The notes under the pieces were generated by a model. The model made no database searches. It worked only from the letters and a program-made list of their open reading frames with translations, and was not told the DNA's origin. The position numbers and the translations under genes were made by a program. A stretch of DNA of 39,340 nucleotides from a virus, in IMG/VR virus record IMGVR_UViG_3300010883_000106, positions 1-39,340 of that record; one strand, 5' to 3'. Positions 10,501-18,085 of this stretch are shown here, piece after piece. Positions within the stretch are counted from its first letter, which is position 1. Every line of letters begins with the position of its first letter.

Positions 10501-10912
10501 CGTCTGTATAGTCAACAGGAATACTAAGTTTTGTATACTTTACTAAAGGCGGCCCATCAGGTTCTTGTACCAATGCAGATTGAGTACCTGTGTTAAAGTC
10601 TTTATCAAATTGAAAAAGAAATAACTCAGTAGGTGTTTCTGTTTTCCATTCTGCTTCCCAATCGCAACTGCTTTCGCCAGTAGGATCTCCTGTAGCTCCA
10701 TCTGAATACCCATGAGGATAACCATACTGAAAGGAACCATTTGAAGAATCAATTAGTTTTTGTAGAATAAATAATTGTCCTACTTCAAATAAATCAATAG
10801 AAACTTGGGGTAGGAAAATGTCACCAGTCCACTTATCTGCAGTGGTGTCATAATTCATATTGTAGTTCTTACCTTCTTTATCAAAAAAGTATAGATGTTG
10901 CCAACGATTCAC
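7571..10912 (-). CDS. Large baseplate protein, gp7-like position (1113 aa)
   Basis: A 1113-aa protein, close in length to T4 gp7 (about 1030 aa), two genes downstream of the gp6-like wedge gene as gp7 follows gp6 in T4. The N-terminus (MNRWQHLYFFDKEGKNYN) and a Lys/Phe-rich region near 240-400 precede many Trp-rich beta segments. Around 690-770 there is an Ig-like stretch (TLPYIGDYNVEMKLFDVYN), and the last ~60 residues (FKEPGKYAITLELTDTNG) look like a PKD-type fold. The wedge role is inferred from size and synteny; the beta-sandwich modules are seen in the sequence and could serve in assembly or host contact. The gene ends 6 nt before the 215-aa gene. Confidence 0.72.
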   Translation of the reverse strand: MNRWQHLYFFDKEGKNYNMNYDTTADKWTGDIFLPQVSIDLFEVGQLFILQKLIDSSNGSFQYGYPHGYSDGATGDPTGESSCDWEAEWKTETPTELFLFQFDKDFNTGTQSALVQEPDGPPLVKYTKLSIPVDYTDGQTVDSDGYIITSRVRSVALQINIAFSSADENTYKRTLEITDKCTNTVIAEFTVWAESIEEDERLRTMTQNMGYNVIASDSTIFRDTNLKEALPDFVEINLKRKEIMMEGSNIYPFIGSYRGLINAIKFFGYNTLKVKEFWKNVNANSPQFGKYIQSNTVDLFSPLVEFDDKSITLPNKNFRKTSMFSLIYRINKITPNSFTDEDLPKTEEVQDFTIEEVLIKLFGLKRKLEKEYLPLNAHIKDITAEGDYFGLLEVTNTISRNDTNTLQVGINTDFKVSPTGCAYLEDLRDFDTFCLKEAAYVGVTPAHSGAIINFCNAYVAPLAAGTTAVGQNMIMGPYTPGQALPAPPIGPDTNSVLGTLQDGADITIADVAGVYAAYFSRYAPNLNRTQAGFVEGESSKSLPDQPGVKSGALITLTNDSFNNITWDAVDSTWDDLNNANDFFTFDFNIQGIEVGDIYALTDTATNTGATHTVAIGDTVQSVTTSLYNQIALLKTNQTDPWLWFDWSQVTNDIGPCIRSYGNDGFRFKATVTLASAGNYPRSTGGQFTTNQLAGETLFTWDGIGSGNFTEIEWTVYKDATPGISPAYYFKVRGAIGTYGTYPITLPYIGDYNVEMKLFDVYNSISSSVKTSAICVDEREVEYSGWYQSRKLTYTWNNEGSYIWNDYGALWDLPIEPSVTWDDESPSLYESLDRVNAILNTFGIGTNTDFQLMNYQNNGNASFSGPYQWKNLNSKSSNWDNAYHLWWDMTLTTGDSPAFFQFDEMQPVSYLKIVDKNGIAGTEYFGPTVDTLSEAVAILNLSSNPIINKYVYNLVMNAASDEIFVQAVSRYYGVYGDFTSVDIVDENGNRICSDATGAGACDSRIYKSGQSISNNPTWNTAKFINDGKVLPPMTWAMFVYNKCRIVGKAEPKWTISNTTDSSVADIYFESKYLTYLFKEPGKYAITLELTDTNGNKYKKSRNILNIKQIKNKIN

Positions 10913-10919
10913 TATCTTA

Positions 10920-11189
10920 TTAGTTTATTTTTTGATACCACTTAGGTACTGCAAAGTTATAAAAAATTCTTACGTACTTAACCTTATTTATATAAAACAC
11001 CATGATAGGCGTTAGATAATCTTCCAAGAATTTTTTAATATGTGTATTACCAAACATATATGTAGACATCGTGTTATTCAATAAATTCTTAGAATAATCA
11101 TATCCTGTATTCTTTAGCTCCCAGCCCTCTTCATATGTAGCTCTATATAAACTTGGATAGCCAGTATTAGTGTCTTTAACTGTTGCCAT
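10920..11189 (-). CDS. Small conserved virion-module protein (89 aa)
   Basis: An 89-residue protein rich in Tyr, Lys and Asn, lying 7 nt upstream of the 1113-aa gene and 10 nt downstream of the gp6-like gene. The tight spacing suggests co-translation and a small baseplate component or assembly factor. No signal peptide; the hydrophobic patch near residue 62 (PIMVFYINKVKYVRIFYNFA) is too polar for a confident membrane helix. I do not recognise the family. Confidence 0.65.
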   Translation of the reverse strand: MATVKDTNTGYPSLYRATYEEGWELKNTGYDYSKNLLNNTMSTYMFGNTHIKKFLEDYLTPIMVFYINKVKYVRIFYNFAVPKWYQKIN

Positions 11190-11199
11190 AATTATTTTC

Positions 11200-13053
11200 C
11201 TAATTGTTCAATTGCTCAATAGCAGGTGTACCTTGTAATCTCCCGGTATTTAAACCAGCAGAATTTGCACCAGTTGCTATTGTTGTGCCTCTACTTCGTT
11301 GTGTAGCGTTATAACGTTCTTGTTGTATTTTATTATAAAGATTATTTTGAATAGCTTCTTTATAAAATATATTAAGTGAACTAATTTTATTACCTTCTGG
11401 TATTGGCTCAAAGTAAGTTCCATTCCTATCTTTCCAACCACCTCTAATAATAGCCAATTCATTATTTTCAATTATTACATCTCCAAAACTGTCTAATCCT
11501 AATTGTGGATCTTCATCAGTCTTTAAAACAATTTTTTTGTTTTCTATTAATACTCTTTGATCAGTTATAGGATCTGTTCCATAAACAGGAATAAAATAAA
11601 AACCATCTCTGATAGCTTGTTCATTTTGTTCTGATATAAAAAATATGTTTACAGAATCAATGCCTTCAACATTCTCAACTATTGAAATAAGATCTGAGCG
11701 TGGTATTCTATCTCTTCTATTTATATTTAAGAAATACTCATTTAAATTTTTTCTTATCGCAACTCTTATTTCATCTTTATCAAAATCTTCAAAATATCTA
11801 ATTACAACATTTAATGCATACTTGCGAATAACAGGTTCTACAATCCTAGTTTCTGCTGTGACAACTTGTCTTCCACTTTTATTTAATATTTCATAAGTCA
11901 TTGCTTTCTCGTCAGCTGTCATTGAAAATTCTACTTGAGGTATGCTGAAATAATCTAAGTCACTAGTTAACTTCTTTTTTACATTAGGAATTAAAAATAA
12001 GTAAATAATATTGTCATCATCTAAGTATTCATCATTCTTTGTATTATAAGCATCTATAAACGACCAAAAATCATACTTACTTAAATAGTAAATATAATTG
12101 TTAGGATTTGCTAATACAAATGAATTACTTTGGTATGGTGCAATTAATCTAGTAAAATTAGGATCTTCTGAATCTGAACCAAACATTGGGTTTCTTGTAA
12201 TGTTAATTGCAAGTATTTCGTTTAAGTCTGCTTCCTGGCCAGTTGAGTCGGTACCTGGTGTAGAAAACTTTATGTCTAATTGTTTACCTCCAATATTTCC
12301 AGCGTTACCTCTAGTCTTTATGTAAGTAACTCTAATACGTGAACCTAATGCAGGTGGCAGTCCAAATTGATTATTCCCAAAGAATATACTTAATCCACCA
12401 TTTACACTAGTTTTGAGCATCACAGTTCTTTCATCATTATTCATATCATACAATGAATCTACTTTTTTCCATAATTCACCATCAACATAAACTTCTGCTA
12501 AGTATTGGTCAGTAGGATCCTTTGTTGCTAAGTTATAACTTTGTAATGGAGTTCCTGAACCTGTAAAAATTTGTTCGTCTCTTTCACCTTGTACTATTTC
12601 AACATTAACAAACGCCTTTGTTGTTTTGTCTAATCTGATAAAGTCACTATCAAACTTTAAAAAGTATGTCAAACCATTTTGTCCTATTTCAAGACTAGCT
12701 CCGTTTACAATTTGTACATAGTCACCATTAAGAAGGGTAGACGCACTCGTGTTAAGTCTTAATCCAATAATACCTCTTGCTGATATACCCCGTGTAGGGT
12801 CATGCCCAGTCAGTCTGGATAAACCGTAGATAGACTCAATGTTTCTGGCTCTAGAAATATTTAGTTCTGTTAATGCTGCTTCAATATAAAAGAATATCAT
12901 TTCACCTAAGTTAACAACCACTGTTAGTATTTGTCCAAATGGCGAGGCAGGTGTAAATGTCTCAATTGCTTGGTCATAGGTACGCTGCAGATATTCGAAT
13001 GAATCTTCAAATAACTCCGATGCTTTTAATCTTGTTTTACTAAAAAATGACAT
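11200..13053 (-). CDS. Baseplate wedge protein gp6-like (baseplate J family)
   Basis: A 617-aa protein of the size of T4 gp6 (660 aa). The N-terminus (KTRLKASELFEDSFEYLQRTY) is followed by a helical segment and the SIYGLSRLTGHDPTRG region. This precedes a beta-rich part (ISARGIIGLRLN, then SRIRVTYIKTRGNAGNIGG) typical of baseplate J/gp6 proteins. A later section (VIRYFEDFDKDEIRVAIRKN, then RIPRSDLISIVENVEGIDSV) matches the conserved C-terminal module in which repeated alpha/beta domains contact neighbouring wedges. It follows gp25 directly, as in many contractile-tailed phages and injection systems. In the virion it would form the ring of the baseplate wedges. The last residues (Gly/Thr/Asn-rich) look disordered. 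Confidence 0.88.
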   Translation of the reverse strand: MSFFSKTRLKASELFEDSFEYLQRTYDQAIETFTPASPFGQILTVVVNLGEMIFFYIEAALTELNISRARNIESIYGLSRLTGHDPTRGISARGIIGLRLNTSASTLLNGDYVQIVNGASLEIGQNGLTYFLKFDSDFIRLDKTTKAFVNVEIVQGERDEQIFTGSGTPLQSYNLATKDPTDQYLAEVYVDGELWKKVDSLYDMNNDERTVMLKTSVNGGLSIFFGNNQFGLPPALGSRIRVTYIKTRGNAGNIGGKQLDIKFSTPGTDSTGQEADLNEILAINITRNPMFGSDSEDPNFTRLIAPYQSNSFVLANPNNYIYYLSKYDFWSFIDAYNTKNDEYLDDDNIIYLFLIPNVKKKLTSDLDYFSIPQVEFSMTADEKAMTYEILNKSGRQVVTAETRIVEPVIRKYALNVVIRYFEDFDKDEIRVAIRKNLNEYFLNINRRDRIPRSDLISIVENVEGIDSVNIFFISEQNEQAIRDGFYFIPVYGTDPITDQRVLIENKKIVLKTDEDPQLGLDSFGDVIIENNELAIIRGGWKDRNGTYFEPIPEGNKISSLNIFYKEAIQNNLYNKIQQERYNATQRSRGTTIATGANSAGLNTGRLQGTPAIEQLNN

Positions 13054-13066
13054 TCAATTTATTTTT

Positions 13067-13429
13067 TTAAAAAAGAGCTCCTAGCACTCTTTGTTCATCT
13101 ACAAAGATGTCCACAAAAGCACCATTGCGTTCTTCTGTTGAAAAGAACCTTACATTAGTCTTAATAGCAAAACCACCAATCTGCGGTAAACAATACGCTG
13201 TGATCTGGCTATTAATAGTATTTTGTATAACTGACTCACTTAACACCAATGAAAAGATTAAATTATCTAAATTAGCACCCATACCAGGTGCGCCTAATAC
13301 ATCTCCCCTGGTTGTAAATAAACAGTTTTCTATCTTTAAAATTAGTTGAGATAAAGTATCACTTACTTCTAATGTATCACTGCTGTAGTTATTATCTTCT
13401 ATACTCCGGCTATACATATCTCTTATCAT
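13067..13429 (-). CDS. Baseplate wedge protein gp25-like (GPW/gp25 family)
   Basis: A 120-aa protein of the usual gp25/gpW length. The segment LILKIENCLFTTRGDVLGAP followed by GMGANLDNLIF is the family hallmark, in which a short helix leads to a turn and then the sheath-contacting region. The C-terminal NVRFFSTEERNGAFVDIFVD forms the conserved last strands. In contractile tails gp25 joins the first sheath ring to the baseplate and pairs with gp6, which is the next gene 13 nt downstream. The T4 protein was once called lysozyme-like, but the family is structural. A late-promoter-like motif lies 18 nt before the ATG. Confidence 0.9.
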   Translation of the reverse strand: MIRDMYSRSIEDNNYSSDTLEVSDTLSQLILKIENCLFTTRGDVLGAPGMGANLDNLIFSLVLSESVIQNTINSQITAYCLPQIGGFAIKTNVRFFSTEERNGAFVDIFVDEQRVLGALF

Positions 13430-13447
13430 GCTAAACTATTATTTTTA

Positions 13448-13457
13448 TTATATATTC
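13448..13457 (-). promoter_or_regulatory. Late-promoter-like element GAATATATAA
   Basis: Exact motif copy 18 nt upstream of the gp25-like start codon, followed by an AT-rich leader without a Shine-Dalgarno sequence. It probably drives gp25, gp6 and downstream wedge genes. Confidence 0.6.
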
Positions 13458-13488
13458 TCTTTAACTTTAATAGCTTTTATAATATAAG

Positions 13489-14352
13489 TTAGCCTGTGAA
13501 AAAGTAATCCGTACCTTCGTCTGCTTTTATTTCTTCAACTACCCTATCTACTTCTTCTCTACCTTCCGACGATATCATGTCATAATTAATAGTAATGTTA
13601 CCTGGAAGATTAAATGAAAAGGTTCCTAAGATTCGAGCTAATTGAATTTTAGCTTGTCCTATACAATATCTAACAAATGCTTCATCTTGAAATAGGGCGC
13701 AATCTGGAATAGTAGAAAAGATTTCAAATATACATGCTTGTGTTGGTAACTCTCCTTGGAATCTAAACTTTCTAGTTAATCTATTATATGTATATGATAT
13801 TTGTGGCAATAGTGCTTGTCTGGCATTATCCATAAATAATGAGTTAACTACATAGTACATTAAATTTTCACTACCAAGACCTGCTCCATAAACATCATCA
13901 TAGATAAACTTGTCAATTGAAAAGTCAACATCCCCTGCATTAAAACTGTTACTGCCGAATCCACCGTCTTCTCCAGAAAAACCACCAATCTCAAACACAG
14001 CATTTACTGAATATACTCTTGTAGGCATTTGTACAATTCCTCTAGGATTTGATATTTGATTTTTGTTAGTTATAACTTCATTAGCTTGCCCTGTGCCCTT
14101 TGGTACACCTTGTAAAAAGTCTTGTTTTAGTACAGCCCCAGCAGGTAAAGCAATATACATCTGCTCAACACTATCTTCGTATATTTTATAGAAGTAACCC
14201 TTTGCTCTTTGAATGATATGAGCTAATTCCTTTTTAGGAACCGTAAAGGGTATTTGACAAGCAATAGTTAGATCATCATTAATTTCTTTTATTAACGCGT
14301 CTAAGCATGCTGCTTCTTCTGGATCATTACAATAACTATTAGTGTTAGCCAT
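13489..14352 (-). CDS. Virion structural protein, family not identified (287 aa)
   Basis: A soluble 287-aa protein. The N-terminal ~75 residues are helical (DALIKEINDDLTIACQIPFT, then KELAHIIQRAKGYFYKIYED). A Gly/Asn/Phe-rich middle (IGGFSGEDGGFGSNSF) and a C-terminal helical part (RYCIGQAKIQLARILGTFSF) follow. The start 'helix, proline, helix with aromatic residues' resembles neck or tail-completion proteins of marine myoviruses, but that is only an impression. It lies 9 nt downstream of the amidoligase gene and 59 nt upstream of gp25, which makes a tail, neck or baseplate role likely. An internal acidic C-terminus (VVEEIKADEGTDYFFTG) ends the protein. Confidence 0.68.
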   Translation of the reverse strand: MANTNSYCNDPEEAACLDALIKEINDDLTIACQIPFTVPKKELAHIIQRAKGYFYKIYEDSVEQMYIALPAGAVLKQDFLQGVPKGTGQANEVITNKNQISNPRGIVQMPTRVYSVNAVFEIGGFSGEDGGFGSNSFNAGDVDFSIDKFIYDDVYGAGLGSENLMYYVVNSLFMDNARQALLPQISYTYNRLTRKFRFQGELPTQACIFEIFSTIPDCALFQDEAFVRYCIGQAKIQLARILGTFSFNLPGNITINYDMISSEGREEVDRVVEEIKADEGTDYFFTG

Positions 14353-14361
14353 AATATTATT

Positions 14362-15654
14362 TTATATTTTTTCTATTTCAATAATTTCAGTATTTTCAAA
14401 TTGTGCAAGCTCAGTAGCTCTACCCTTTCTAAATATACCTCCGTCCATTGTCCCACTGAAAACACCTCTTTGTCCAAACACATAGGAATCTTTGCAATTT
14501 ACATTTCTACTTACGTATGAATCTTCTATTTTAGAATCGGCAACATCAGTAGAACCAAATAAGTTACTTTCAAAAACAGAAGAGTTAATTAGTTCAGAAC
14601 TGAATACATCGCATTCTATAATGTTACCTTGAATTTTAGAATCAACAACATCAATTCCTTTTATTTCAAAACATTTCATTAACTCTGCATTTTTTAATTG
14701 CATCTTGCCAGTATCAGAATCATAATTAATCAAACCTTCCTTAAGTCCTGCTTTGGTTAATAGTTCAAATATCTTTTCCCTCATCTTAGGATAATAGGTC
14801 TCTACTATTTGATCATAAGTCTTAAGATCTACCATTAACTTAACCTTAGGAAATTTTCTTTTGAATATACTGTAGGATTTGTAAGATTCTACAATACCTT
14901 TATGCTTTTCTAGTATGACGTCTAATTTCTTAATATCTTCTTCATTATAAATTGGGTCAACTAAACTTTCATATAGAGATACAACAAAATGTTCTGTCAT
15001 ATTCATTATAGTGTTATATTTCTTTTCATAATCTTTACCACCTAAGTATCTAAACTCAATGTAGTTTTTTGGTATTTTAGAAAAGTTTACACCATAATAT
15101 TTTTCAGACACAAACATATAGTTCTTCCATGAAATTCTTTCAGGAGAAGGCTGTGTCATACCACTCAATGGCACGATAAATTTTATAGATTTAGCATAAA
15201 CAGAATCTCTCCTATTAGGGAAAGCTTCATATACTGCATTCTCATTAAAGTTAAGAACAAACTTACCAATATCTAGAGTTGATACATTTGTAGGCGTTCC
15301 TAGTTTCTTTCCATCAAATGCCACATTTACATGGATAGAACACCTCTCATTAGTGGACCCGTTTTCACGGATCCACTTCAAGGTTTTTGCAATAATAAGT
15401 TTTGATTCAACAAACGGCATTGGCCCAGTCACTAGCTCAATCATTCCAGATCCACCAGAATTGTCAGGCTCTAGTTTAAATATTTCATCGGTAGGCGCAA
15501 AATCACTATGTGCTTTTTCTTCGACTCTTATTTGCTTATTTAGCGTCTGTGATATGCCGCGCTTAACTTCGTCAATTCCTTCATTGGCAAAGAATTCAAA
15601 CTCTAATCCAATCTTTGAAGAATATATGGCATTTAGCTGTTCGTTAGTGTACAT
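14362..15654 (-). CDS. Amidoligase-family enzyme with C-terminal repeat domain
   Basis: A 430-aa protein whose first ~240 residues carry the amidoligase (COOH-NH2 ligase, glutamine-synthetase-like fold) signature in order: G-L-E-F-E (16-20), I-E-L-V-T-G-P (72-78), C-S-I-H-V-N-V (105-111), N-R-R-D-S (147-151) and Y-I-E-F-R-Y-L (198-204). These Glu, His and Arg residues correspond to the metal/ATP-binding set of the family, which makes amide or peptide bonds using ATP. Residues ~255-325 are helical. Residues ~330-412 form short D/S/V-rich repeats (DVVDSKIQGNIIECDVFSSE is one part) like a pentapeptide or beta-helix fold. It lies between an S1-like gene and structural genes. The substrate is unknown: a virion protein, wall peptide or host protein are all possible. 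A late-promoter-like motif lies 16 nt upstream. Confidence 0.8.
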   Translation of the reverse strand: MYTNEQLNAIYSSKIGLEFEFFANEGIDEVKRGISQTLNKQIRVEEKAHSDFAPTDEIFKLEPDNSGGSGMIELVTGPMPFVESKLIIAKTLKWIRENGSTNERCSIHVNVAFDGKKLGTPTNVSTLDIGKFVLNFNENAVYEAFPNRRDSVYAKSIKFIVPLSGMTQPSPERISWKNYMFVSEKYYGVNFSKIPKNYIEFRYLGGKDYEKKYNTIMNMTEHFVVSLYESLVDPIYNEEDIKKLDVILEKHKGIVESYKSYSIFKRKFPKVKLMVDLKTYDQIVETYYPKMREKIFELLTKAGLKEGLINYDSDTGKMQLKNAELMKCFEIKGIDVVDSKIQGNIIECDVFSSELINSSVFESNLFGSTDVADSKIEDSYVSRNVNCKDSYVFGQRGVFSGTMDGGIFRKGRATELAQFENTEIIEIEKI

Positions 15655-15670
15655 GTATTTCCTGATTTGT

Positions 15671-15680
15671 TTATATATTC
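15671..15680 (-). promoter_or_regulatory. Late-promoter-like element GAATATATAA
   Basis: Exact motif copy 16 nt before the amidoligase start, in the 42-bp gap after the S1-like gene. A short AGGAAA stretch closer to the ATG could act as a weak Shine-Dalgarno site, unusual in this window. Confidence 0.55.
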
Positions 15681-15696
15681 CAAACCAGAAACATGG

Positions 15697-16836
15697 CTAT
15701 GCTAGGTTCATTGTAATCTTTCGATCACTAACATTAACACTACCAATTTTAACATTGATAATATCGCCTCTGGTCAAAACTGTTTCTTTTAATTTAGATT
15801 TATGAATTAAACCACTTATACCTTTTTCTAATTCAACAAAGGCGCCATAAGAAGTTAGTTTTGTTACAGTTCCTTCAACAGTCATCATAGGAGTATATTT
15901 TTCTGTAATGCCATCCCATAAGTCAATCTTAGGACCTAGCTGACTTAATATTATTTTCTTGTTAGATATAATTTCTTTAGCCCAGAATGTTATTTCATCA
16001 CCAGGTTTAATGCTTCCACTATCAAAAGCAGCTAAAGTACTTTCATCTAATTCTGCTTTAGGAATCAATCCTGTTAAGCATTCCTCAAATTGGGCAAAAA
16101 TACCAAACTTAGTTGTTCCTGTTACAAAACCAGCTCTTTGTTCTTTGATGTCTTCTGTTAACTCGTCAACTCTAGTAGGAATCATTGTTTTTAAATACTC
16201 TCTGTGTGATACGACGATAGTATCTTTTTCTGTTGAGTATGTGATTGGCATTACAATAATTTCCTTTCCTACTAATGAAGTAAAGTCATGAAGTTTATTT
16301 AACCCTCCTAATGAACCTGGCATAAAACATTTAATGCCTGCAACATCTACCCAATAGCCACCATGAATAAGTTCCTTAACAAGACCAGTATAACCAATGT
16401 TTGTATTACCGATAGCTTCTTTTATTTCCTTCATCTTAACATCTAAGATTGCCTCACCAATAGATGCGGTAATATCTCCATTCTTAGCCGTCTTAATTTT
16501 TACATCTATTTCCATCCCAACAGATAATTGATCAACTATATAATCAGGTTCTTTTATTAGAGAACAACATGGAGTAAATTTAGATTGAGTGTCTATTATT
16601 GCATTAGTCCTATCTTCTGAAATAAATGTAATTTTTCCGCTAGTTGTAAATGGTACTTGGCTTTCTGTTAACTGAGCTTTTTTTATTACTTCCTTTGAAA
16701 GATTATACATTGCCAAAACTTCAGGTGCATAAGGTTCATTGCACATTAACTTAGTTCCTTCTGGTACTTGAACTTGTACTACTTTTGTATCAAACGGATC
16801 ATCACTTAATTGGATGGTAATTTCTTGTGTTATCAT
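15697..16836 (-). CDS. Ribosomal protein S1-like protein with four S1 (OB-fold) domains
   Basis: A 379-aa protein that resolves into four S1-type RNA-binding domains at about 65-127, 146-210, 233-300 and 318-378. Domain 2 has the pattern of bS1 repeats (GLVKELIHGGYWVDVAGIKC, then FMPGSLGG, then IVVSHREYLK). Domains 3 and 4 show KFGIFAQFEECLTGLIPKAE and TSYGAFVELEKGISGLIHKS. Cellular bS1 has about six domains and over 550 residues, so this is a shorter, phage-type version; the first ~60 residues are not S1-like. The protein probably binds single-stranded RNA and may recruit phage messages to ribosomes; the alternative is an RNA-binding role in packaging or transcription. It lies within the tail operon, upstream of the amidoligase, behind a late-promoter-like motif. 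Confidence 0.85.
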   Translation of the reverse strand: MITQEITIQLSDDPFDTKVVQVQVPEGTKLMCNEPYAPEVLAMYNLSKEVIKKAQLTESQVPFTTSGKITFISEDRTNAIIDTQSKFTPCCSLIKEPDYIVDQLSVGMEIDVKIKTAKNGDITASIGEAILDVKMKEIKEAIGNTNIGYTGLVKELIHGGYWVDVAGIKCFMPGSLGGLNKLHDFTSLVGKEIIVMPITYSTEKDTIVVSHREYLKTMIPTRVDELTEDIKEQRAGFVTGTTKFGIFAQFEECLTGLIPKAELDESTLAAFDSGSIKPGDEITFWAKEIISNKKIILSQLGPKIDLWDGITEKYTPMMTVEGTVTKLTSYGAFVELEKGISGLIHKSKLKETVLTRGDIINVKIGSVNVSDRKITMNLA

Positions 16837-16866
16837 TATTTTTTTTTAAAAGGTTTGTTATATGTA

Positions 16867-16876
16867 TTATATATTT
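16867..16876 (-). promoter_or_regulatory. Late-promoter-like element AAATATATAA
   Basis: Exact motif copy, 30 nt before the S1-like start codon, so the leader here is longer than at the other copies. Confidence 0.5.
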
Positions 16877-16886
16877 ACTATGTATA

Positions 16887-17213
16887 TTATGTAATCCCAA
16901 CGCCAGGAGCTCCTGTGCCACTTCCTGATGATGTAGTAGGTCCTACACCAGTTCCTGGACCAACAGCACTTGCAGTAATAGTATTTGCTACTCCGGTAGT
17001 TGTGACAGTAGTTGTTATTGTTGCTGTTTTCAAATAATCATCAATTGCAGCTGCTGCTAATGGTGCAAAAACTCCGGCCGCCTCTTTAACTGCAGTCTCG
17101 AATACACTTTCTCCATCATTTGCTGTAGTTTGAGACTGAAGAATAAATTCTTTCATTGCATCTGTGAATGCTTTATTCATATCTGCCTCCAAAACACTCT
17201 TTACTAATGCCAT
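16887..17213 (-). CDS. Small virion-module protein with Thr/Gly-rich tail (108 aa)
   Basis: A 108-residue protein. The first ~62 residues are helical and Ala-rich (MNKAFTDAMKEFILQSQ, then FAPLAAAAIDDYLKTA). The remaining ~45 residues are low-complexity Thr/Gly/Ser/Pro (TTTVTTTGVANTITASAVG, then GPTTSSGSGTGAPGVGIT). It is encoded 35 nt downstream of the gp5-like spike gene and has its own late-promoter-like motif 18 nt before the ATG. It may be a spike- or hub-associated minor virion protein. I do not recognise a named family and see no PAAR motif. Confidence 0.65.
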   Translation of the reverse strand: MALVKSVLEADMNKAFTDAMKEFILQSQTTANDGESVFETAVKEAAGVFAPLAAAAIDDYLKTATITTTVTTTGVANTITASAVGPGTGVGPTTSSGSGTGAPGVGIT

Positions 17214-17231
17214 ATTAATCTAATTTATAGT

Positions 17232-17241
17232 TTATATATTA
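17232..17241 (-). promoter_or_regulatory. Late-promoter-like element TAATATATAA
   Basis: Exact motif copy 18 nt upstream of the 108-aa gene, in the 35-bp gap after the gp5-like gene. Confidence 0.55.
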
Positions 17242-17248
17242 AGGCTAA

Positions 17249-18085
17249 TTAATCAGTAGTATTCTTAGTACTCAATGAAGGCTTAACTATTGCCGAGGGT
17301 GGACCAGTTGGTGCTCCTAAATTTCCTACATGAACGTGTGCATCAAATATCCCTGCAAACGTGTCACCTTTTATTACTGCCTCAGTTGCTTGTTCACCAA
17401 GTTTTATTCTTGGGCTATTAATATGAGTTTCTCCTGTTGCATTAACATTAGCATTTGCACAATTTATGTTAACAGTTCCATCGTTTACCATTTCTATTGA
17501 ATCGCCATTTGCGTTTAAAACTTCAACAGAGTTATCAGGTTTAATATTAATTGTGGTTGGTCCAGTTGATGTAGTGTAATCAATCATCAAACCTTTTTCT
17601 TCTGTAAAGAAAACTTTAACATGTTCACCTTCCCTATCATTTGTTACCTCAGTTCCATTTTCTCCACCTGTTAATCCAAATGCAGTATCATAAATAAGTA
17701 CATGTGAATTTTGGTAAGATGATTCTATCTCAGCCTTAGTTTCATCAGAGGGATAAATGTTCTCATGATAAATCGGTTGGTACAAATTTCCATTGTCAAA
17801 AGTCATCCTAAGTACAGATCCTAATTTTGGAATTTCAAATTTGCCGCTACCTGTCGCAGAGCCACCATACATTAACTGATGAGGTCTTGACCAGGGTAAT
17901 GCAGGTGTTGGAATCTTGTATGCACTAGTAGGATCGTTAGGATCTACTCTTTCATCCATCTTTCCATATATTCTTATCTTACATCTTCCTTCAAAGATAT
18001 CATCGGCAGTATCTTCTACTATCCCAACCCATTGGGTAGTTCTTAAATCATCTGCGTTAAAATTTGTTGGATTTACCTTTCCCAT
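17249..18085 (-). CDS. Baseplate central spike protein, gp5/VgrG OB-fold type
   Basis: A 278-aa protein. Residues ~15-110 read as the gp5/VgrG OB-fold: WVGIVEDTADDIFEGRCKIR, then PWSRPHQLMYGG, and FEIPKLGSVLRMTFDNGNLY with YQPIYHENIY. Residues ~165-245 are short alternating beta repeats rich in Asn/Thr/Ile (TTINIKPDNSVEVLNANGDS), fitting a trimeric beta-helical spike. H250 and H252 (DAHVHVGN) lie near the tip, a position where related spikes carry a His-x-His. T4 gp5 also contains a lysozyme domain; none is present here. The start codon overlaps the stop of the upstream tube-like gene by one base (TAATG). It would sit under the gp27-like hub encoded nearby. Confidence 0.85.
   Translation of the reverse strand: MGKVNPTNFNADDLRTTQWVGIVEDTADDIFEGRCKIRIYGKMDERVDPNDPTSAYKIPTPALPWSRPHQLMYGGSATGSGKFEIPKLGSVLRMTFDNGNLYQPIYHENIYPSDETKAEIESSYQNSHVLIYDTAFGLTGGENGTEVTNDREGEHVKVFFTEEKGLMIDYTTSTGPTTINIKPDNSVEVLNANGDSIEMVNDGTVNINCANANVNATGETHINSPRIKLGEQATEAVIKGDTFAGIFDAHVHVGNLGAPTGPPSAIVKPSLSTKNTTD

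Noticed and set aside
15353-15805. Plus-strand ORF of 150 codons across the amidoligase and S1-like gene ends
   Set aside because: It lies antisense to two well-supported genes, has no start context and crosses an intergenic region; a shadow frame.
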